A DNA stretch of 64,000 bases from Chrysemys picta bellii (GCF_011386835.1 NC_088797.1:96234264-96298263), one strand, 5' to 3'; shown: positions 21,236 through 31,430, numbered from the stretch's first letter. A program made the numbers and translations. Notes: generated by a model not told the origin, from the letters alone.

Positions 21236-22966
21236 TTTTTCCTCTGATTCTTCTAGGGCCAGGTCTATTTCAATATCAAACACTGCCCTTTGGCTTGGTT
21301 TCTTCCTGTGAACTACCACCAAAGTGGTGGTAGTTCTGTGTGGTGGTTTTGTGGTGTGAATAAATGTCCAATGGGAACTGTTGAAAAACTCCTTTCACTA
21401 TAGATCAAAGTCAGATTTGAACCCCGTTATGCAAAGGTGAAAGCCTGGTGCGAACAATCTTTGTGTCACTTCACCCTCTTTAATTGGGTTCTTTAAAAGC
21501 CACTCTGTAAAAGCATGCTTTAAAGGCGCAGATCTCAAGAATGGATGTTTTCTGGTTCAAACTCAAAAGCTTAGACTGCTAGACATAAAGTTTAAAATGA
21601 CACTGTGAATGGTAGAAGTGATTCATGTTTCAGAGGAAAATGTAAATTACTCTGCTTTAAAACAGGATAATTTCCAGTCTAAACACTGAATGAAATAAAA
21701 TAATGTAGTCACACCATAACAGAAACAGTTTTGTATATATTTGAGTTTTAAATATAAAAGGATTGTCTGCTTAACATAAAAAGAACTATGCTAAATTTGT
21801 ATTTATAGTTGAGGATTAAATAAACTAATTCTCCAGTAGTTTATACTATTAATTGTTAGGATGCAAGATAAATCCATCTACATATTAACAGTTTGAAATC
21901 TATAGCTCAGTATGACGAAGACAGCACAAGAGAGACCACCAGTTCTGACAATCAGTCATTCACATTTCCCACTGTTTTGCTCTATTGTAGCAAAATGTGA
22001 GAAGCTGCTCTCAAGTCCACACGTACAAAGCTCTTTATTAGTCTTTACTGAGGCATGATCCAGGCATCTATGCTGAAACCGCTAGCCTGAAAGAAGTGCT
22101 ACTTGATGGCATCTGGCAGCTTGGCTTTGCAGTGGATAGATTTATGAGCTGTGAAAGATGGTCAAATTAACATCCTAGGCATTCTTGATAGGATTAGAGT
22201 TTCTGGGACATGCAGTTATTTGCATATTGCCCTGACTTATCACATTAGTATTGTGTTTTCATGGCTCATTTTAATACATGATTTCTGTATTTTCTCCCCT
22301 CCCTGTACATCTGATCGTTTTCAGTTACTCCTTGCATTCTTAGAGAGCCCAGCTCCCCAGTATTCCAAGTAGAAATATTGATTTTTAGCCTGACATTTTC
22401 TAATTAAAATATTAATGTAAATAGAGAGCACTAGTTATATTTAGTAAACTCTATCCTCATGCAGGGATGGATGCTCTTCAATAGCTGCATGCTCCAGAAA
22501 GGTTCAATCTAAAACTGCATTAACCACGCTTACTAGAGTTGGGAAGGGACAGCTGCTGACAGTTTGAATTAACTTTTTCCCCCAAGAATGGGGGGCAGAT
22601 TAAATGCAAAGTATCTTTCTACATCACATAAACATGATATTTCAAGTAATTATCAGTTTTCAAAAAGTTTAATTTAACCACTTAAAGAAGTCTAAAGAAA
22701 AATGCTCCCCACTCTCAAAAAGTACACAGCACTTCCCCAAAAGCTAGCTTGGGTATGACTGCACAAGCTACAGTCACACCTTGTGCTTGCAGTGCAGACA
22801 TACCCTGTGATGTACTTTAATGTTGATAGTCTAATGATTTTGCAATACCTAAATATGGAATAGAACAAGCCTGTAGTAATAGTGATGTTCCACCACGAGT
22901 GAAAAGGAAAGTGTTAAACAACAAACTTTAAAACCTACCGATAAAGATATATACAACATTTTCTTA
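21236..22966. other. Intergenic, with an old DIRS reverse-transcriptase scrap
   Basis: Near 21255-21300 the plus strand reads YFQYQTLPFGLVS, resembling the YQF-VLPFGLATAP motif of DIRS reverse transcriptase, so an older DIRS copy may have been the insertion site of copy 1. A hairpin with 11-bp arms (GAACTACCACC / GGTGGTAGTTC) lies at 21310-21336. The rest is AT-rich, with no gene seen. It ends at the TTA duplication of Harbinger copy 2 (22964-22966). Confidence 0.45.
22751..22805. mobile_element. Very short Harbinger-like MITE
   Basis: GGGTATGACTGCAC on the left and GTGCAGACATACCC on the right are 14-bp inverted repeats with one mismatch enclosing about 27 bases. The ends resemble the GGGTATGTCTACACT ends of the Harbinger elements in this window. 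No clear TTA duplication is seen. Confidence 0.45.
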
Positions 22967-23301
22967 GGCCTGGTCTACACTACGGGGTTTAGGACAAATT
23001 TAGCAGCGTTAAATTGAATTAAGCCTGGACACGTCCACACGACGAAGCCCTTTTTTTCGACTTAAAGGGCCCTTTAAACCGGTTTCTTTACTTCACCTCC
23101 GACGAGGGGATTAGCGCTAAAATCGGCCTTTGCGGGTCAGATTTAGGGTAGTGTGGACGGAATTCGACGTTATTGGCCTCCGGGAGCTATCCCACAGTGC
23201 TTCATTGTGACCGCTCTGGACAGCACTCTCAACTCAGATGCACTGACCAGGTAGACAGGAAAAGCCCCGCAAACTTTTGAATTTCATTTCCTGTTTGCCC
23301 A

Positions 23302-23879
23302 GTGTGGAGAGCACAGATGACCACGCAGAGCTCATCAGCACAGGTAACCATGATGGAGTCCCAGGATCACAAAAGAGCTCCAGCATGGACCGAACGGGAG
23401 GTACAGGATCTGCTCGCCATATGGGGAGACGAATCACTGCTAGCTGAACTCTGTAGCAGTAAACGAAATGGCAAAATATTAGAAAAAGTCTCAAAGGCCA
23501 TGAAGGACAGAGGCCTAACAGGGACGCACAGCAGTGCCGCGTGAAAATTAAGGAGCTAAGGCAAGCCTACCACAAAGCCAGAGAGACAAACGGAAGGTTC
23601 GGGCAGAGCTGCAAACATGCCGCTTCTACGCGGAGCTGCATGCCATGCTAGGGGGTGCAGCCACCACTACCCCAACCGTGTGCTTTGACTCCATCAATGG
23701 AGAATCACGCAACAGGGAAGAGGGTTTGGGGTATGAGGAAGATAGCTCACAGCAAGGAAGCAGAAAAAACGGTTTCCCCAACAGCCAGGATATGTTTATC
23801 ACCCTGGACCTGGAACCAGTAACCCCCAAACTCACCCAAGGCATGCTCCCAGACCCTGAGGGCACACAAGGGACCTCTG
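23302..23879 (+). pseudogene. Harbinger Myb/SANT-like protein, exon 1 with two frameshifts (copy 2)
   Basis: The frame opens at 23302 (or at the ATG ATG near 23351) with RAPAWTEREVQDLLAIWGDE and KVSKAMKDRG, the Myb/SANT domain. After KDRG, near 23518, a one-base change shifts the frame; the expected NRDAQQCRVKIKELRQAYHK continues in the next frame. A second shift near 23600, before CRFYAELHAMLGGAA, leads into the frame that runs to the donor. The splice donor GTGAGT begins at 23880, matching copy 1 in position and phase. Compared with copy 1 the domain order is unchanged. Confidence 0.8.
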
Positions 23880-23911
23880 GTGAGTGTACCTTTGTAAATA
23901 TTACACATGGT

Positions 23912-24262
23912 TTAATAGCAAGTGTGTTTAATGATTAATTTGCCCTGGCAATCGCGGCCAGTACAGCTACTGGAAAAGCTGTTAACGTGTATGGGGATGG
24001 AGCGGAAATCCTCCAGGGACATCTCCAGAAAGCTGTCCTTCATGTACTCCCAAAGCCTTTGCAAAAGGTTTCTGGGGAGGGCTGCCTTATCACGTCCGCC
24101 ATGGTAGGACACTTTACCACGCCAGGCCAGTAGCACGTAGTCTGAAATCCATGCATAACAAAGCATGGCAGCGTATGGTCCCGGTGTTTGCTGGCATGCA
24201 GACAACATCCATTCCTTATCTCTCTTTGTTATCATCAGGAGAGTGATATCATTCACAGTCAC
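23912..24262 (-). CDS. Conserved ORF of unknown function, antisense in the Myb-gene intron (copy 2)
   Basis: This is the counterpart of the frame at 9442-9768. It reads VNDITLLMITKRDKEWM, CQQTPGPYAAMLCYAW, YVLLAWRGKVSYHGGRDKA, ALPRNLLQRLWEYMKDSFLE and MSLEDFRSIPIHVN. Upstream, PLIKSPHFN is followed by TAG at 24263-24265 where copy 1 has CAG, so the extended frame carries one stop. Downstream it runs past the copy 1 stop position into the exon/intron boundary region. The family is not recognised. Confidence 0.45.
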   Translation of the reverse strand: MTVNDITLLMITKRDKEWMLSACQQTPGPYAAMLCYAWISDYVLLAWRGKVSYHGGRDKAALPRNLLQRLWEYMKDSFLEMSLEDFRSIPIHVNSFSSSCTGRDCQGKLIIKHTCY

Positions 24263-24792
24263 CTAGTTGAAATGGGGTGATTTTATTAAGGGGATATTCA
24301 GAGGTGCCTGTTCCTGCTCAGCTGAACAGAAATGTTCCCCACTGTTCACCCCTCCCCCCCACCGCGTGGCTAAGTGATCATCCCAGAGAATTGGGGGAGA
24401 GGGTAGTTGGGTTTCTGCTGCATGTTAACCTGGAAACCGCAGCCCCTCCTTTTACATTGCAAACCCATTTTAAATGGCCAATCCAACAGGTGCTTGGTAT
24501 GGGAAATGAGGGCGCTACTGTTTGAAACCATTCCCACATGTTAAGAAGGTTAAAAAAGCCAAAAGATTGTGGCTTACCATGGCTGCCTGCAAGCCGAATT
24601 CTGTTGCCTGGCACTGCATGAGTGATCTCTCACACCAAACCGGCAGGCCCTCAATATAAGAGGAAAAATGCGACCTTGTAACAAAAGCACATGTGCTGTG
24701 TAATGTGAACAGGAAAATTTAAAGTGAAAGAGTGTACTCATTGTTCTCTAAAATGTGTCTTTTTTAACCACCTCTCCCTTCTCCACCACCAG

Positions 24793-25223
24793 CTGCAAAT
24801 GTTTCTCCTTCACAGAGGTTAGTGAAGATTAGAAGGAGAAAACGGCGGACTCAGGATGATATGTTCTCGGAGCTCCAGATGTCCTCCCACGCTGACAGAG
24901 CACAGCAGAATTCATGGAGGCAGTCAATGTCAGAGTGCAAAAAAGCACAATATGAACGAGAGGAGAGGTGGCAGGCTGAAGAGGATAGGTGGCGTCAGCT
25001 TGCTGACAGAAGGCAGGAGTCGATGCTCTGCCTGCTGGAGCATCAAACTGATATGCTCCAGCGTATGGTTGAGCTGCAGGAAAGGCAGCAGGAGCAGAGA
25101 CCGCCGCTACAGCCCCTGTGTAACCAACAGCCCTCCTCCCCAAGTTCCATAGCCTCCTCACCCAGACGCCCAAGAACGCGGTGGGGGGGGCCTCCGGCCA
25201 CCCAGTCACTCCACCCCAGATGA
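24793..25223 (+). CDS. Harbinger Myb/SANT-like protein, exon 2 (copy 2)
   Basis: The acceptor AG is at 24791-24792, and phase 1 joins exon 1. The exon encodes RLVKIRRRKRRTQDDMFSEL, then the charged helix (SECKKAQYEREERWQAEEDR, WRQLADRRQESMLCLLEHQT, DMLQRMVELQERQQEQR), and a Pro/Ser tail with PRRPRTRWGG. It stops at TGA 25221-25223. This exon is open throughout, but the gene is disabled by the exon 1 frameshifts. Its tail is shorter than that of copy 1. Confidence 0.78.
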
Positions 25224-25510
25224 TTGCCCAAGCATCAGAAGGCTGGCCTTCAATAAGAGTTAAAGTTTTAAACTGCAGTGTGTCCTTTTCTATCCCTCCT
25301 CTCCCACCCCTCCCGGGCTACCTTGGCAGTTATCCCCCCAGTTGTGTGATGAATTAATACAGAATGCATGAATGTGAAGTAACAATGACTTTATTGCCTC
25401 TGCAAGCGGTGCTCGAAGGGGGAAGGGGAGGGTGGTTAGTTTACAGGGAAGTAGAGTGCACGGGGGGTGGGGGGAGCGGAGGGTTCATCAAGGAGAAACA
25501 AACAGAAGTT

Positions 25511-26785
25511 TCACACCGTAGCCTGGCCAGTCACAAAACTGGTTTTCAAAGCTTCTCTGATGCGCACCGCGCCCTGCTGTACTCTTCTAACCGCCCTAGT
25601 GTCTGGCTGCGCATAATCAGCGGCTAGGCGATTTGCCTCAACCTCCCACCCCGCCATAAATGTCTCCCCCTTACTCTCACAGATATTGTGGAGCGCACAG
25701 CAAGCAGCAATAACAATTGGAATATTGGCTTCGCTGAGGTCTATCCAAGTCAATAAACTGCGCCAGCGCGCTTTTAAACGTCCAAATGCACATTCCACCA
25801 CCATTCGGCACTTGCTCAGCCTGTAGTTGAACAGGTCCTGACTACTGTCCAGGCTGCCTGTGTATGGCTTCATGAGCCATGGCATTAAGGGGTAGGCTGG
25901 GTCCCCAAGGATAACGATAGGCATTTCAACATCCCCAACGGTTATTTTCTGGTCCAGGAAAAAAGTCCCTTCCTCCAGCTTTTGAAACAGACCAGAGTTC
26001 CTGAAGACGCGAGCATCATGTACCTTTCCTGGCCATCCCACGTTGATGTTAGTGAAACGTCCCTTGTGATCCACCAGGGCTTGCAGCAGCATTGAAAAGT
26101 ACCCCGTGCGGTTTATGTACTCGGCGACTTGGTGCTCTGGTGACAAGATAGGGATATGGGTTCCATCTATCGCCCCATCACAGTTTGGGAATCCCATTGC
26201 AGCAAAGCCATCCACTATGACCTGCACGTTTCCCAGAGTCACTACCCTTGATATCAGCAGGTCTTTGATTGCGTTGGCTACTTGGATCACAGCAGCCCCC
26301 ACAGTAGATTTGCCCACTCCAAATTGATTCCCGACTGACCGGTAGCTGTCTGGCATTGCAAGCTTCCACAGGGCTATTGCTACTTGCTTCTCAACTGTGA
26401 GGGCTGCTCTCATCCTGGTATTCTGGCGCTTCAGGGCAGGGGAAAGCAGGTCACAAAGTTCCATGAAAGTGCCCTTACGCATGCGAAAATTTCGCAGCCA
26501 CTAGGAATCATCCCACACCTGCAACACGATGCGGTCCCACCAGTCTGTGCTTGTTTCCCGGGCCCAGAATCGGCGTTCCACGGCATGAACCTGCCCTAGT
26601 AACACCATGATTTGCACATTGCTGGGGCCTGTACTTTGTGAGAGGTCTATGTCCATGTCAATTTCCTCATCACTCTCGTCGCCGTGCTGCAGTCGCTGCA
26701 ATCGCCTCCTCGCCTGGTTTTGCTTTGGCATGTTCTGGCTCTGCATATACTCCAGGACAATGCGCGTGGTGTTTATAGTGCTCAT
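25511..26785 (-). pseudogene. Harbinger DDE transposase, one in-frame stop (copy 2)
   Basis: The minus-strand frame runs from 26785 to 25511 in a single register, broken only by TAG at 26501-26503 where copy 1 has a glutamine codon (WDDS-Q-WLRNFRMRKGTF). All three catalytic blocks are present: GAIDGTHIPILSPE, ILGDPAYPLMPWLMKPYTGS and CRMVVECAFGRLKARWRSLL. The HTH-like part (SYRSVGNQFGVGKSTVG) is intact, including the glutamine codon that is a stop in copy 1. The N-terminus begins at MSTINTTRIVLEYMQSQ; the upstream MEPAQ start seen elsewhere is mutated (GGAGCCCGCTCAG without ATG). A second first-exon-like stretch is found 600 bp further upstream. Confidence 0.88.
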
Positions 26786-26794
26786 AATTGCCGC

Positions 26795-27552
26795 GGTGAT
26801 CTGAGCGGGCTCCCTGATCCCAGTGCTATGGCGTCTGGGCTGAAAAAAGGCGCAAAACTATTGTCTGACGCAGGGAGGGAGGGGCGAGTGACGACATGGC
26901 TTACAGAGAATTAAAATCAACAAAGGTGGCTGTGCATCAGGGAGAAACACAAACAACTGTCACACAGAATGCCCCCCCCCCCCAAAGATTGAACTCAAAA
27001 TCCTGGGTTTAGCAGGCTGTTGGTTTCACGGAGGGGGGGAGAAGCAAATGAATACAGAACAAATCTGGTCCATCTATTTTTTAGATCTTAAGCTGGCAGC
27101 AGACGGAGCAGCGTGACTGATAGCCATCGGCATCTTCTGGGTGCTTGGCAGAAAATGCTGTATAACGACTGCTAGCCATCATCGTCAAGACGGTTCAATA
27201 GGACTGCTGACAGGACTGAGTCTCCAGGAGACAAAACATGTCTGCCCAGGTGCCTCTGACCGAAGTCACTGAGGAGTACGATGACAACGGATACCAGTCG
27301 TAATACACCATCCACTGCCAAAAGGCAAGGAGCTGCTGCTGTGTAGCAATGCAGTACCACGTCTGCCGGCACCCAGATGACATATGGTGACAGTGATCTG
27401 AGCTGAGCGGGCTCCATGCTTGCCGTGCTATATTGTCTGCATGAGGTAACCCAGGTAAAAAGGTGCGAATCGATTGTCTGCCGTTGCTCTGATGGAGGTG
27501 GAGGGGCCTGACGACATACCCAGAACCCCCCACAACACTGTTTTTGCATCAT
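26795..27552 (-). other. Duplicated transposase 5' region and inserted segment in Harbinger copy 2
   Basis: Two diverged copies of the transposase leader lie here on the minus strand. The inner copy (about 26795-26905) contains the complement of TGAGCGGGCTCC and ATTGTCTGACGCAGGGAGGG. The outer copy (about 27397-27510) contains TGAGCGGGCTCCATGCTTGC and CGATTGTCTGCCGTTGCTCT. The outer copy keeps the ATG and reads STASMEPAQLRS. It lies in an open frame at 27172-27552 that begins MMQKQCCGGFWVCRQAPPPP, comparable to the N-terminus of copy 1. The 500 bases between carry a SINE-like scrap (26984-27020) and no other recognised feature. Either an intron or a partial duplication with insertion explains this. 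Confidence 0.6.
26984..27020 (-). repeat. SINE-like scrap (tRNA B-box region) inside Harbinger copy 2
   Basis: CAAAGATTGAACTCAAAATC followed by CTGGGTTTAGCAGGC is very close to the tRNA-derived part of the SINE at 61.5 kb (CAAGGATTGAACTCACAACC followed by CTGGGTTTAGCAGGC), in the same orientation. It follows a 13-base C run. Confidence 0.6.
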
Positions 27553-27798
27553 TCAGGCATTGGGATCTCAACCCAGAATTCCAATGGGCGGCGGAGACTG
27601 CGGGAACTGTGGGATAGCTACCCACAGTGCAACGCTCTGGAAGTCGACGCTAGCCTCGGTACTGTGGACGCGGTCCGCCGACTTAATGCACTTAGAGCAT
27701 TTTATGTGGGGACACACACAATCGACTGTATAAAACCGATATCTATAAACTCAGCTTCTATAAATTCGACCTAATTTCGTAGTGTAGACATACCCTTA

Positions 27799-28870
27799 GA
27801 GTTAAGTACCTTAGAACTGAAAAACATTGATTAGATATTCTCCCCTAGTAATCCATACATGGCAAGTTTGCCCACACTCTCCTTCCAGTCCCTTCTGGCC
27901 ATTTTTGTAGCCTCACCTCCATTAGGAGTGGAACTTAGGTGGAGCCTTCCCTCTCTTTTCAGCCAATCTCTTTTCAGTTCCAATATAAAAGCAAAGGAAA
28001 CCTCAACAGAAGTCCGAGGTCTATGGCTGCAGCAACAAGATTATCTCTCCATGTTCCCAATGAATGCTTGATATCGTAGCTAGAAGAAACTTTACTGCAG
28101 GTAAGAGATCCGTAATAAGTTGTTTAGGCGTGGTTACTTCTCAAAGGGTGTTTGCTACAATAGTGTTTTAAAAATACATAAGTTGTATCCATCTGATAGG
28201 GTAGAAGCAGTTTTCCAAAAAAACAAAACAAAAAACACAAGTTCCTTATCAAATGAGTTAAGCTTTGCATGACTAGTCTGCCCAAAGGCCTACCTGTTCA
28301 TAGCCTCATCATAGCCAAGAGGAGGCTGCATTCCAAATAAGCAGGTGATCCAGGCAGCGCAAAGTGAGTGGTGGTCCCATGACACTTATTTTGACACATC
28401 TCACTCCTCCTAAATCACTTAATGCACAATTACAAGCTCATAGAGAGAACGATGTATCATGAGGAGTGTGTGGCTGAAGCAGAGAAAGGGGCTTGCCAAG
28501 GTTTCAGGCTTTCAATTTATGGAGTTATTGGGGGGAAATCAATGGGGAATATTGGAAAGGAAGCACACATTAATCCACTAGAAAGAATAGCAATCTATAC
28601 ACACAAGTTACTATTTGTAACTGTTTTTAAAATAACCGTGTCAGTGTTTCGGGCTTTTCGATTTGAGGTTTTCATTACACAGAGGAGTTGGGGTTTTCAT
28701 TCTACTGAGATGCCTTAATTGAAAAACTAATGTCTGGGTTTGGGCCACAATTTCAGAAATTAGATGTTGTGGTGAGGGGTGTGTTAGAAATGTCTGAAGT
28801 AGAAGAGATTTTGAACATCTTCAGAGTTCAGAGGTGTTAGGATTTCTAATAGTTGTTTGGCTTGTTATAT
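27799..28870. other. Intergenic, nothing recognised
   Basis: No gene seen. The open frame at 28422-28718 has no recognisable motif and no supporting context. An A/C-rich simple stretch lies near 28218-28240. Confidence 0.4.
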
Positions 28871-29219
28871 GGAGAGGCCCCTTGGCCTGGGGCAGCCAGG
28901 CGGCTCCGTGCGCTGCCCATGTCTGCAGGCACCACCCCCCGCAGCTCCCATTGGCCGTGGTTCCCGGCCAATGGGAGTTGCGGAGCCAGCACTTGGGGCG
29001 GGGGGGGGAGCGGGGGCAGTGCACAGAGACCCCCTGGCCGCCCCTCTGCCTAGGAGCCGGATATGCCAGCCACTTCCGGGAGCCGCATGGAGCCAGGGCA
29101 GGTAGGGAGCCTGCCTTAGCCCTGCTGCGTCGCCGACCGGATTGCTTTTAATAGTCACTGGGAGATTGAAGCCGATTCTGGTAGGCTCCTGGCCAATCTG
29201 GAAGGGTTGGCAACCCTAG
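28871..29219. mobile_element. GC-rich MITE fragment with CCAAT palindrome
   Basis: The stretch contains a palindrome at 28942-28979 (CTCCCATTGGCC ... GGCCAATGGGAG) and ends GAAGGGTTGGCAACCCTA, the type of end seen on abundant reptile hAT-like MITEs. The left boundary was not found and the right boundary is approximate. Long open frames on both strands here reflect GC-richness. Confidence 0.5.
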
Positions 29220-29487
29220 CAGTGCTTGAACCTGCAAACAAATTCCAAATCAATATTTATGAGGAGGATGACCACCTGACTGCTTTTATGTAATGGATAT
29301 ATTTTATAGCCATAACTCTCATGTGTTAGTATTTTAGGTGTTATGCCAACATTCTTCAAGAAGAAGAAGCTAGAACAATCTTTAGCCCAGATCCTCCCCT
29401 GCTTTAGGGCTGCTTTGTATTGAACCGGTGGCGCAAAGCAGGGATGGGGGGATCCCCTGGTGGTGAAGAGCTGATGTAACACTCTTA

Positions 29488-29520
<33 letters not shown>

Positions 29521-29611
29521 CTCTCTAGCTCCCTAAGCCCAGCTCAAGGTTGGCATAGAGGCATGGGTTTCTCTGTGCCCTAGTGATTTTTGGCTGTCTT
29601 ACCCTCTAAAG
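29220..29611. other. Intergenic with a 29-base A run
   Basis: An A tract at 29490-29518 follows an AATAAA-like start (ACTCTTAATAAA). It could be the tail of a retroposed transcript, but the sequence before it (29220-29485) was not recognised as any gene or element, and no flanking duplication was found. Confidence 0.5.
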
Positions 29612-29886
29612 CAGTGGTCCCCAAACTTTTTACCTCATGCCCCCCTTTTTACCTCACGCCCACCAAGTGCAGGGACGCAGACAGGCATAGGGGGGCCAAG
29701 GCTGGGGCCAGCTGGATATGGGTATGGGGCCAGCAGCCAGAGCCAATAGCTGGGGCCAAGGCTAAAGCGGAGCTGGGTGGCACTCCCTCCCCGCCCCCCA
29801 TATGGGCTTACCTGGGCCCCAGTCACCCCCTGAATGTTTCTCTGCACCCCCCTAGGGGAGCACGCCCCACACTTTGGGGACCTCTG
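29612..29886. mobile_element. hAT-Charlie-like MITE
   Basis: The left end CAGTGGTCCCCAAACTTTTT and the complement of the right end CAGAGGTCCCCAAAGTGTGG are imperfect terminal inverted repeats of the CAGTGGT-CTCAAACTTTTT Charlie type. The 8-bp flanks CTCTAAAG and CCCTAAAA are similar but not identical. The interior is GC-rich with repeated GGGGCCAAGGCTGGGGCC motifs and no gene. Confidence 0.75.
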
Positions 29887-29892
29887 CCCTAA

Positions 29893-30050
29893 AAGTATGT
29901 CTACACTGCAGTTAAACCCACGGCTGGCTTGTGTCACCTGACTCGGACTTGTAGGGCTGGGGTGTAAAATTGCAGTGTAGATGTTCAGCTTCAGGCTGGA
30001 GCCTGGGTTCAGGCCAGCCACGGGTGTTTAACTGCAGTGTAGACATACCT
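29893..30050. mobile_element. Harbinger-type MITE, abutting the hAT MITE
   Basis: The left end AAGTATGTCTACACTGCAGT and the right end ACTGCAGTGTAGACATACCT are near-perfect inverted repeats of about 18 bases. The inner arms GTTAAACCCACGG and CCACGGGTGTTTAAC continue the pairing. The TATGTCTACACT core is the same as at the right end of the two autonomous Harbingers. It begins six bases after the hAT MITE ends, so one inserted at or near the edge of the other. Confidence 0.75.
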
Positions 30051-31329
30051 GTAGAGTGTTGGCAGCCAGCGCAAGTGCGATCAGCCTTGGACTGCTCTTA
30101 CAGACCAGAGTGGCGTATAGCTGGCCTAGGCCTGAGAGCTCCCTTCACAACCAGGCCCTCCTGAGTTGCACTGTCCACTCCAAAGACAGACACAAGGATT
30201 TGGGCTTTCATCTTATATTGATAGGAACCAAACAAACTTCTGAAGTGCAAAGAGATATGTTTGCTGATATTTAATGTTACTGTGTGACTCCTGCACCATG
30301 AAGACTTAGCAAAGATAAATTTAAAAAATAACAAAAAACCAATGAAATAAAGCCCTTAAGGTTCCCTTACTGTTTACAGTGAACTCACAGAGGTTTACAA
30401 TGCTCCTAGAAGCTGTTAAAATACAGTCAATATGTACATTTCTCCTTGTGATGGTCCAAAGGAGACTCCTCATTGGCCCCTCTATGGGTGGTATGACATT
30501 GTGCCCTATATTCAATAGGTTCTTCAGATTGCCTAACTATCTGCTGAGGGCTGCTGGAGAATAGAACCAAAAAGGAAAAAAATGTTCACGCTATGTGGTC
30601 TCAGATCCAATGAAAATGCAGATTGCTTCAGCTGGGGATAAAAGAACTTAAAAAAAAAAAAGTGCTTGTAGTCTTGGAGCTACTATTAAAAGGGGAGATG
30701 AATCGCGAGAGACCATTTCATGCCAAGGTACATTAGAGAGTAGAATCTCAAAGAGCTATTAACCCTCAGTAAGAGTTGTGTGGAAGTCCTTTGCTGTCAG
30801 GACAGAAGCATGCATATAAATTTAATACTGTTTGTCCTTGGGTAGAGACAAAAGATTACTTCTATATCCTTAACATCTTGTCTCTACTAACATGAAATGA
30901 TATTCCACTGTGTTGCCTTCTTTTTAATCCTTTCCTGTCAACAGAATAGTAATGATAAATGTATAATTTTGAAAGGTTTTGCTCTGAAAAGAAACATATA
31001 AAATATGCACACTGATTGCAGACTATGTACATTTCTTTTAGATCCTGCCTGCTTCATTGCAAATCATTATGCTGTTCAAGGTGGGTCTTTCGAGAAGTGT
31101 ATTATAGTTTTATAATTCTTTTAAAAAAAAAAAGCTTTGAAAAACTCCTGCATTGGATCTCCCTTTCCAAAGTTTCTCTAGATTAGCTGAGGTTTGATTT
31201 TGATGTATTTAATATAATTGTAGTTCCAAAGCTGAATGTCATACACAGTAAATGCTACTAGAAAAGCATAACTGTGCAAGATTATGTGATCTCTTTAACT
31301 CAGACCTCATATTCTACAGACACTTTGGT

Positions 31330-31430
31330 GGCCCAATCCTTACTCATGTAAGTAAACCTATTGAGTTCACTGTGACTACTCATATGAATAAGGAATATTT
31401 ATTTGAGTATGATTTGCAGGATCAAACCCT
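31330..31430. repeat. Hairpin-type interspersed repeat
   Basis: GCCCAATCCTTACTCATGTA and TACTCATATGAATAAGGA are inverted arms about a TATTGAGTTCACTG centre. It ends GCAGGATCAAACCCT, matching the start in inverse (AGGATTGGGCC). Confidence 0.5.

Larger units (their letters stand above)
22967..27795. mobile_element. PIF/Harbinger DNA transposon, full-length copy 2
   Basis: The ends GGCCTGGTCTACACTAC and GTAGTGTAGACATACCC are identical over these 17 bases to those of copy 1 and are flanked by TTA (22964-22966 and 27796-27798). The 4829-bp element has the same gene plan: Myb/SANT gene on the plus strand, conserved antisense ORF in its intron, transposase on the minus strand. It is 441 bp longer than copy 1, mainly because of an extra segment at about 26.8-27.4 kb that separates two versions of the transposase 5' region. 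Confidence 0.93.

Noticed and set aside
29490..29518. Processed pseudogene tail
   Set aside because: An A run alone is not enough; no gene-like sequence or target duplication was found before it.
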